From positions 1 through 5,862 of the forward strand of contig JBIQID010000158.1 in assembly GCA_044508215.1 (NCBI GenBank): 5,862 nt of DNA, in the 5' to 3' direction. Of this stretch, positions 5,440 to 5,862 are shown piece by piece (the stretch's first letter is position 1; each line of letters opens with the position of its first letter). This stretch comes from JAEZFI01 sp044508215 (GTDB taxonomy: Bacteria > Actinomycetota > Acidimicrobiia > Acidimicrobiales > Microtrichaceae). A program made the translations under genes and the position numbers. The notes beneath the pieces are model-generated. The model searched no databases. It was not told where the DNA came from and saw only the letters and a list, made by a program, of their open reading frames with translations.

Positions 5440-5500
5440 ACGGCCCGACCTGCGGCAAGATGTGCGGCGTGGCCCGTCGGCGTGGAGGGGGAAGCGGCCG

Positions 5501-5862
5501 TTGACCGAACCGCTCGACGCCCCTGGGCGCCCCGCACCCGACGCTGATCCCGTGCTGTCGGTGCGCGGCCTGCGCAAGACGTTCGAAGCCGAGCTCGCCC
5601 CCGTACGGGCCCTCCGCAGCGTCGACCTCGACATCGCCCGGGGCGAGATGGTCTCGATCATGGGCCCCTCGGGGTGCGGCAAGTCGACGCTCCTCAACCT
5701 CGTCGCCGGACTCGACGCAGCCGACGGCGGCTCGATCACGATCGACGGCGAGGAGGTCACCGGCCGCGACGAGGACTGGCTCGCTCGCATGCGGCGCCGC
5801 CACATCGGGCTGGTCTTCCAGTTCTTCAACCTGATCGACGGGATGACCGCCCTCGAGAACGT
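5501..5862 (+). CDS. ABC transporter ATP-binding protein, LolD/MacB type (runs off right edge)
   Basis: The first 120 codons are present. TTG 5501 is chosen as start because it follows a purine-rich GGAGGGGGA (about 5484-5492) and opens MTEPLD; no ATG or GTG occurs between it and the conserved core. An acidic/Pro-rich lead (1-17) precedes LSVRGLRKTFEAELAPVRAL. The Walker A motif is GPSGCGKST (55-63), and the Q-loop is VFQFFNLI with Q107. The stretch LRSVDLDIARGEMVSIMGPS and the Q-loop FFNLI are typical of the LolD/MacB/FtsE-like group, which pairs with FtsX/MacB-fold permeases for lipoprotein, peptide or drug handling. The signature motif, Walker B and any permease gene lie beyond the edge. 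It should be an ATPase on the cytoplasmic face of the membrane. The substrate cannot be judged. Confidence 0.9.
   Translation, partial: MTEPLDAPGRPAPDADPVLSVRGLRKTFEAELAPVRALRSVDLDIARGEMVSIMGPSGCGKSTLLNLVAGLDAADGGSITIDGEEVTGRDEDWLARMRRRHIGLVFQFFNLIDGMTALEN

Noticed and set aside
5451..5468. Direct repeat TGCGGC-N6-TGCGGC before the ABC gene
   Set aside because: Six-base G+C repeats are common at this composition, and no promoter elements are positioned around it.
4082..5803. 573-codon minus-strand open frame over ClC, MarR, GNAT and ABC genes
   Set aside because: Four plus-strand proteins with clear motifs occupy this region; the antisense product resembles no family.
1..5862. Mobile element, tRNA, CRISPR or phage features
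   Set aside because: No transposase, integrase, long terminal repeats, cloverleaf or regularly spaced repeats were found on reading both strands.

Overview
The window is about 70% G+C, with G/C-dominated third codon positions, mixed Shine-Dalgarno-led and apparently leaderless genes, and several TANNNT-type -10 hexamers. Together with the protein types, this suggests a high-GC actinobacterium, perhaps of the Acidimicrobiia. That placement is an inference from composition and remembered sequence style, not from a search.

Left part (1-1990). A LuxR-type regulator, of which only the N-terminal part is present, is read leftwards off the edge. Divergent from it is a probable two-gene unit: a stand-alone metallo-beta-lactamase-fold protein related to the diiron domain of flavodiiron proteins, and an exported cupredoxin-like protein. 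Both have altered metal-site motifs: an Asp at the position of a diiron His ligand, and a roughly 30-residue insertion between the Cys and His copper ligands. The 167-bp divergent spacer holds an 8+8 bp inverted repeat around an 8-bp palindrome. The unit ends at a perfect 18-bp hairpin that also serves the convergent gene beyond it.

Middle part (1991-5020). An L-lactate dehydrogenase (lldD) is read leftwards, divergently from an operon of a ClC-family anion channel/transporter and an ATGA-overlapping MarR regulator. The 94-bp spacer has facing TACGAT -10 elements, each 7-8 nt from a start codon without a Shine-Dalgarno, so both transcripts look leaderless. A TACGAT-containing palindrome covers the channel-operon -10 and is a reasonable operator for the MarR protein.

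Right part (5021-5862). There is a minimal YjdJ-type GNAT acetyltransferase, also apparently leaderless, then the start of a LolD/MacB-type ABC transporter ATPase that runs off the right edge.

No rRNA, tRNA, CRISPR array, insertion sequence or clear sign of recent transfer was seen. Most of the window is ordinary chromosome. The part most worth a second look is the LuxR / diiron-like MBL / cupredoxin unit, followed by the lldD-ClC-MarR control region.
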